9,510 nucleotides of DNA. Origin: Flavobacteriales bacterium UBA7430 (GTDB taxonomy: Bacteria > Bacteroidota > Bacteroidia > Flavobacteriales > UBA7430). Shown piece after piece: positions 5,410-9,510 of the stretch (position 1 is the stretch's first letter; every line of letters begins with the position of its first letter). The DNA lies in contig DLQO01000058.1 of NCBI GenBank assembly GCA_002478765.1, positions 1-9,510 on the forward strand. The letters are read 5' to 3'. Under the pieces are notes generated by a model. That model was not told the origin of the DNA. It searched no databases and saw only the letters and a list, made by a program, of their open reading frames with translations. A program made the position numbers and the translations under genes.

Positions 5410-6291
5410 TTAACAACCCGTAATTATTTTTAGAGATCTGGGCTTGATTTTGAGTTCTATTTGGTTGTTAAGGTTTATGGGTTCTCCATCAAGGTGCGCC
5501 TTTGCATTTTCCTGTTTGATGTTAGCGTTTGTGCATGGTATTGTAAGCACATTTTTATTCACGTGCAGTCGTTGTCTAATCAAGCTTATCAACATTCTGG
5601 GTATTTCGTTTATCCGAAAAGGTTTTATGATGCATATTTCCAGTTTTCCGTCGTCAATAACTGAGGTGGGAGATATGTGTGCATTATTACCGTATTGAGA
5701 TGCGTTCGCAAAGCTGACCAACAAGGCTTTGTCCTCAAAAACTATTTTGTTGTTTACTTCGATCCGATATTTTTTTGGTGTGTAGGAACTCCATTCAGAG
5801 GCAATGAGTTTTACATAGGTTTTGATTCCTCTTTTCGTTGAATTTGAAAAAACTTGGGCAATATGACCATCATATCCAATTCCAGAAACATTAATAAAGA
5901 AGTGGTCGTTTGCAGAACAGGTATCGATACGGCACATGTTTCCGTCATTAATAAGCTTGAGGGCTTTTTTAATGTTTCTGGGGATTTTTAAGTGGCGAGC
6001 TAAACCATTACCAGATCCGGTAGGGATAATGCCCATGACACTCTCGGTGTCAACCAGAGCTTTACTAACTTCATTTACGGTTCCATCACCCCCCACAGCG
6101 ACAATGATGTCAGATGATGATTTACTCAGTTCTTGAGCGATTTCTGTTGCGTGATTTTTTCTTTCGGTAAAGTGCAACTGACAGGAGTAGATTTCTTCGT
6201 CAATAATTTGTTCAATCTTGCGAAGAATGTCTTTTTGTTTTCCTGTTCCCGAAATGGGGTTGATGATAAAGTGTATGTTTTTCTTAGTCAT
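5410..6291 (-). CDS. Diacylglycerol kinase-family lipid kinase (YegS/DgkB/BmrU type)
   Basis: The 293-residue soluble or membrane-peripheral kinase should phosphorylate diacylglycerol or a related lipid using ATP. Motifs in order are IINPISGTGK (9-18), VAVGGDGTVNEV (64-75, nucleotide-binding GGDGT), IIPTGSGNGLARHL (88-101), INVSGIGYDGH (133-143), VIDDGKLEI (211-219) and AHLDGEP (265-271, catalytic Asp-Gly-Glu). This is a complete DAGK catalytic domain plus the C-terminal beta-sandwich. I chose ATG at 6291; the codon before it is TTG (6294), a possible but weaker start. The start overlaps the end of the LtaS-like gene by 8 nt, indicating translational coupling and joint work. In Gram-positive bacteria DgkB recycles the diacylglycerol released by LtaS, so a similar salvage role is inferred here. 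Confidence 0.9.
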   Translation of the reverse strand: MTKKNIHFIINPISGTGKQKDILRKIEQIIDEEIYSCQLHFTERKNHATEIAQELSKSSSDIIVAVGGDGTVNEVSKALVDTESVMGIIPTGSGNGLARHLKIPRNIKKALKLINDGNMCRIDTCSANDHFFINVSGIGYDGHIAQVFSNSTKRGIKTYVKLIASEWSSYTPKKYRIEVNNKIVFEDKALLVSFANASQYGNNAHISPTSVIDDGKLEICIIKPFRINEIPRMLISLIRQRLHVNKNVLTIPCTNANIKQENAKAHLDGEPINLNNQIELKIKPRSLKIITGC

Positions 6292-8173
6292 CAAGATGTA
6301 GTTGATTGTTTATCATCCGGTAATTGTAATCTTGTATTAAAGCTTTGAGTTTATTTTCCAGTCGTTGTGTCCTAATACTTTCTATTAAAAGTAAGTTGTT
6401 TTTGAGAAGGGGATCTGAATGCGTGTCGTATAAAGCCAAACTTACTTCTCCATTAAATTGTAGCAAGTAGCCTTCTTCAATGTATTGATAGAGGTTGTTT
6501 AGGTAGTTGACTGCAAAACCTTTATCCTCCCAGATGGAATTGCCATAACTGATGATACTCGTAGAGATGTTCAGTTCGTCAATGATGCTTGGAAGTATAT
6601 CCGTTTGTTGACATATTTTAGTGACAGATTTACTCAATGTATCTGATGGTTTGTAAAAAATAAGAGGAATTTCGTAGAGTCCGTTAGAATTCTGATATTC
6701 TTTGTGTGTGGCTGTAAACGTGTGATCGGCAGTTATTATAAACGTGGTGTTTTCAAACCAGGAGCTTTTTTTTGCCTTCTCAAAAAACTTTCTCAATGCA
6801 AAGTCGGTGTAGCCAATAGTTTCATGAATGGCAATATCCCCTTTCGGGAATTTACCTGTGTGATGATCAGGAATGGTATATGGGTGGTGTGAGCTGAGGC
6901 TAAATAGGGCTGAAAAAAAAGGTTCCTTTTTCAGGTCTAATTCTGATTTGTAAAATTGGAAGAAAGGTTCGTCAAAAATACCCCACTTCCCGTCGAAGTC
7001 ATTTTCAAAATGAGGGTATTTACTTAAATCGACATAGGAGTGAAATCCTGCCATCTTGGCGAATGCATCAAAACCCATGGTTCCTGGATTACCTCCGTGA
7101 TAAAAGGAGCAATCGTAAGATTCTTTCGATAAAACTGACGCGATGCTGTTTGTTTTTTGAGTCCCGTATTGAGATAGGATGTATGGTTTTTCGGTAAGTG
7201 CAGGAATGCCTGAAAGTATTGCGGGTATTCCTTCAATGGATTTTTTTCCGTTGGCATAGGCGTTTTCACATACCGTGCTGTGTTGCATCAAACTGTCCAG
7301 AAATGGAGTATACCCTTCATGATTATTGTAATATCCTATGTACTCGCGTGAAAAGCTTTCGAGTACAATCACCACCACATTTTTTTTAACGGATGTATCT
7401 CCTTCAAATTTTTTAACTGCATCAAAGTATTGAGGGATATCCTCAGGCTTAAAGTAGTTCACCTCCTTGAGGCCTTTCTCACTGAGTGTGCTCAGTATGC
7501 TGAATGGGGCATTTAGAATGAGAGGAACATATCTGCCTTGTCCATGATAGCTGGCATGAATATTTTTAATAGGTCTAAGCTGAGTTCCACCTCGCATGGC
7601 CAAAACGGTTAAGCCAAGTACGAAAAAAGAAACAATGAAACATGGCCAAGTAATTTGAGATCTGTGTAGGAAGAACTGGTTTTTTTGAAGAAGTATATAA
7701 ATGCTCCGCATAGCAAGTGTCATTAAAAATGCGATGAGAACAAGGAACCAGTAATCTTTGATGAAATCTAAAGCTACAAAATTGAGGTCGTCACCTTGTA
7801 GAATAAATCCCAAGGTATCCGATGTCATTCTTTTACCGGTAAACTCAACATTTACGATATCTGCAAGATTTAAAAATAAAATCAAACCATTAAACCCGAT
7901 AAATAGGTTTTGGAGTGCTTTTTGATATACTTTTTTCTCTCTCTGTCGGGTAGGGACAAGAAGAAGTAATATGAAAATAATATTCAGGTAAGCAAAGGCA
8001 GAAAGATCAAACTGGAGGCCATGAACAAAAATCCATAAAAATCCATCCTCATAAATTTGTGGAAATAGGTTTGAGGTGAATCCAAAAAAAATGAGTCTGC
8101 TTAGTCCGAAGAATAACAGAGCAAGCACCAGGCATTGCGCAAGGAAGAAAAGATGTTTGATGTGGTTTTTCAT
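6284..8173 (-). CDS. LTA synthase-like / MdoB-like membrane phosphotransferase (alkaline phosphatase superfamily, sulfatase fold)
   Basis: This 629-residue protein has an N-terminal membrane part with about five hydrophobic segments (near 8-32, 46-73, 88-106, 141-162 and 176-194) and an outward-facing catalytic domain from about 262. Motifs are VVVIVLESFSREYIG with metal-ligand Glu272, NGKKSIEGIPAILSG with candidate nucleophile Ser312 (Thr in S. aureus LtaS), FYHGGNPGTMGFDAF (357-371), SSHHPYTIP with His429/His430, and ITADHT with Asp483-His484. LtaS and MdoB relatives move phosphoglycerol from phosphatidylglycerol to an acceptor and leave diacylglycerol. Bacteroidetes are not known to make lipoteichoic acid, so the acceptor here is unknown: periplasmic glycan, lipid A/LPS or capsule are options. 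The overlapping lipid kinase gene supports a diacylglycerol-releasing reaction. Start at 8173; a TGAAG/CTTCA hairpin abuts the ATG. Confidence 0.88.
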   Translation of the reverse strand: MKNHIKHLFFLAQCLVLALLFFGLSRLIFFGFTSNLFPQIYEDGFLWIFVHGLQFDLSAFAYLNIIFILLLLVPTRQREKKVYQKALQNLFIGFNGLILFLNLADIVNVEFTGKRMTSDTLGFILQGDDLNFVALDFIKDYWFLVLIAFLMTLAMRSIYILLQKNQFFLHRSQITWPCFIVSFFVLGLTVLAMRGGTQLRPIKNIHASYHGQGRYVPLILNAPFSILSTLSEKGLKEVNYFKPEDIPQYFDAVKKFEGDTSVKKNVVVIVLESFSREYIGYYNNHEGYTPFLDSLMQHSTVCENAYANGKKSIEGIPAILSGIPALTEKPYILSQYGTQKTNSIASVLSKESYDCSFYHGGNPGTMGFDAFAKMAGFHSYVDLSKYPHFENDFDGKWGIFDEPFFQFYKSELDLKKEPFFSALFSLSSHHPYTIPDHHTGKFPKGDIAIHETIGYTDFALRKFFEKAKKSSWFENTTFIITADHTFTATHKEYQNSNGLYEIPLIFYKPSDTLSKSVTKICQQTDILPSIIDELNISTSIISYGNSIWEDKGFAVNYLNNLYQYIEEGYLLQFNGEVSLALYDTHSDPLLKNNLLLIESIRTQRLENKLKALIQDYNYRMINNQLHLDD

Positions 8174-8277
8174 TGAAGAATGACTTCAGTGATGTTTCGT
8201 TGGTAAAATATGTCCTTAACTCTGCTAAAATAATGATTTATTCAATAATTTGGCTTCATTAAATTATACAAATTTGA
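8174..8277. promoter_or_regulatory. Divergent intergenic region of the LtaS-like and E1 genes
   Basis: These 104 AT-rich bases must hold the start signals for both divergent genes. No full TAnnTTTG match was found on either strand. The closest plus-strand candidate is TAATTTG (8246-8252), one base short, 25 nt before the E1 ATG. A 5-bp inverted repeat TGAAG/CTTCA (8174-8178 and 8184-8188) touches the LtaS-like start codon and could form a small hairpin in its mRNA. Confidence 0.4.
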
Positions 8278-9510
8278 ATGGGAATAGAATACAATAGAAA
8301 AGCATTCAGCGACAAAGAACTTCGAGAACTTTATCAAAGCATTTTGAAACCAAGAATGGTGGAAGAAAAGATGTTGATTCTTTTGCGTCAAGGTATTGTT
8401 TCAAAATGGTTTTCAGGAATCGGACAAGAGGCTATATCTGTCGGTGTAGCAAATGCATTGAGTTCTGATGAATACATATTACCGATGCACCGAAATTTAG
8501 GTGTTTTTACGAGTCGAGAGATCCCTCTTTCAAAATTATTTTCTCAGTTTCAGGGTAAAGGGAGGGGATACACAAAGGGTCGGGATCGATCGTTTCACTT
8601 TGGTGCTAAAGAACATCATATTGTTGGAATGATTTCTCATTTAGGCCCACAGTTGGCTGTGGCAGACGGCATTGCTTTGGCCAATAAATTGAAAGGCAAC
8701 CAGCAGGTTTGTGCTGTTTTTTCTGGCGATGGAGGAACGAGCGAAGGAGATTTTCATGAAGCACTTAATGTGGCAGCAGTTTGGGATTTGCCTGTCATTT
8801 TCATCATAGAAAATAACGGTTATGGATTGTCTACCCCCTCAAGTGAGCAGTTTCGTTGTGAGCGAATTGCAGATAAAGGAGTGGGTTACGGCATGGATGC
8901 TTACAGCATTGATGGGAATAATGTTTTGGAAGTTTATTCCACCCTCAAAAAGTTGTCTACGGAACTTAAGAAAAATCCTAAGCCTGTGTTGTTAGAGTGT
9001 ATGACCTTTCGAATGCGCGGTCATGAAGAGGCTTCAGGTATGAAATATGTTCCTCAAGAATTGATGGATTTTTGGGCTGAAAAGGATCCTGTGAAGAATT
9101 ATGAGACTTTTTTGTTGAACGAAGGGGTTGTAGATGAAGCATTTGTTAGTCAATGTAGGACAGATGTAAAGCTAGAGATTGAAGAAGCTCTTCGATCAGC
9201 AGATAGCGAAGAGCAGGTGGAAGCAGATACTGCTCGTGAGCTGTCGGATGTTTTTGCTCCCCATGAATTTATTGCCCAGAAACCCGTAAAGGATTCCAAG
9301 AAGACTCTCAGAATGGTGGATGCCATTTCGGAGAGCCTATGGCAGTCTATGGAACGTTATGAAAACAGTCTACTCATGGGGCAAGATGTTGCAGAGTATG
9401 GCGGGGTTTTTAAAGTAACCGAAGGGTTTGTTGATCGTTTTGGAAAGGAACGCATTCGCAATACGCCTATTTGTGAGTCTTCCATCGTGAGTGCCGCCTT
9501 AGGTTTGTCA
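8278..9510 (+). CDS. Fused E1 alpha/beta subunit of a branched-chain/pyruvate-type 2-oxo acid dehydrogenase; runs off the right edge
   Basis: From ATG 8278 there are 411 open codons to the window end. Residues 1 to about 310 form the E1 alpha part, with KWFSGIGQEAISVG (43-56), the thiamine-diphosphate motif GDGGTSEGDFHEAL...ENN (150-180) and MRGHE (246-250, active-site loop). After a charged linker (about 310-342) an E1 beta domain begins: LRMVDAISESLWQSMERY, MGQDVAEYGGVFKVTEGF (367-384) and TPICESSIVSAALG (396-409), where Glu400 matches the catalytic glutamate that activates thiamine. Alpha and beta are usually separate genes; the single-chain form occurs in Bacteroidetes and is about 660 residues, so some 250 are missing. 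It decarboxylates a 2-oxo acid and passes the acyl group to E2 lipoyl. Whether it prefers branched-chain oxo acids or pyruvate is unsettled. No Shine-Dalgarno is seen. Confidence 0.92.
   Translation, partial: MGIEYNRKAFSDKELRELYQSILKPRMVEEKMLILLRQGIVSKWFSGIGQEAISVGVANALSSDEYILPMHRNLGVFTSREIPLSKLFSQFQGKGRGYTKGRDRSFHFGAKEHHIVGMISHLGPQLAVADGIALANKLKGNQQVCAVFSGDGGTSEGDFHEALNVAAVWDLPVIFIIENNGYGLSTPSSEQFRCERIADKGVGYGMDAYSIDGNNVLEVYSTLKKLSTELKKNPKPVLLECMTFRMRGHEEASGMKYVPQELMDFWAEKDPVKNYETFLLNEGVVDEAFVSQCRTDVKLEIEEALRSADSEEQVEADTARELSDVFAPHEFIAQKPVKDSKKTLRMVDAISESLWQSMERYENSLLMGQDVAEYGGVFKVTEGFVDRFGKERIRNTPICESSIVSAALGLS

Noticed and set aside
1..9510. CRISPR array, insertion sequence, integrase, toxin-antitoxin or phage-defence module
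   Set aside because: No regularly spaced repeats, transposase motifs, terminal repeats or paired small genes were seen; all larger genes are metabolic, transport or envelope functions.

Overview
The window looks like a chromosomal segment from a Bacteroidetes bacterium, probably of the Flavobacteriia type. Supporting signs are AT-rich spacers, start codons without a convincing Shine-Dalgarno sequence, promoter elements of the TAnnTTTG (-7) and TTTG (-33) type, a fused alpha/beta 2-oxo acid dehydrogenase E1 gene, and a flavobacterial-style PII protein. No RNA gene, CRISPR array, insertion sequence, phage or plasmid module was found.

Left part (1-3066, all minus strand): a nitrogen-assimilation block. 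In transcription order it holds a small outer-membrane beta-barrel protein of the TorF/gcw_chp type (3066-2416), a PII signal protein (2398-2060) and an Amt ammonium transporter (2038-821). The gaps are 17 and 21 nt. One good Bacteroidetes-type promoter lies in front of the porin gene, and one strong intrinsic terminator follows amt. After a 338-nt spacer with inverted repeats comes the start of the glutamate synthase large subunit gene gltB (482 to beyond base 1). Together these genes could bring ammonium across the outer and inner membranes, gate its uptake with PII, and fix it as glutamate.

Middle (3067-4383): about 740 nt of AT-rich sequence without a gene, then a plus-strand lipoprotein gene that appears broken. 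A GTG-started lipoprotein signal peptide (3807-3887) is out of frame with a well-preserved ClpP/crotonase-fold domain (3916-4383). An extra in-frame stop just before the domain sits where a lysine codon would fit.

Right part (4388-8173, minus strand): three co-directional genes, in order an LtaS/MdoB-like membrane sulfatase-fold enzyme, a YegS/DgkB-like lipid kinase overlapping it by 8 nt, and a 2-oxoglutarate/Fe(II) oxygenase of the isopenicillin N synthase family. The first two suggest a pair that makes and recycles diacylglycerol at the inner membrane. Divergently, from 8278 to the right edge, runs a partial gene for a fused E1 alpha/beta thiamine-diphosphate 2-oxo acid dehydrogenase.

I do not see a clearly new multi-gene system. 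The observations most worth pursuing are the Amt-PII-porin operon with an atypical PII T-loop, the overlapping LtaS-like/lipid-kinase pair in a presumed Gram-negative, and the doubly damaged ClpP-fold lipoprotein.
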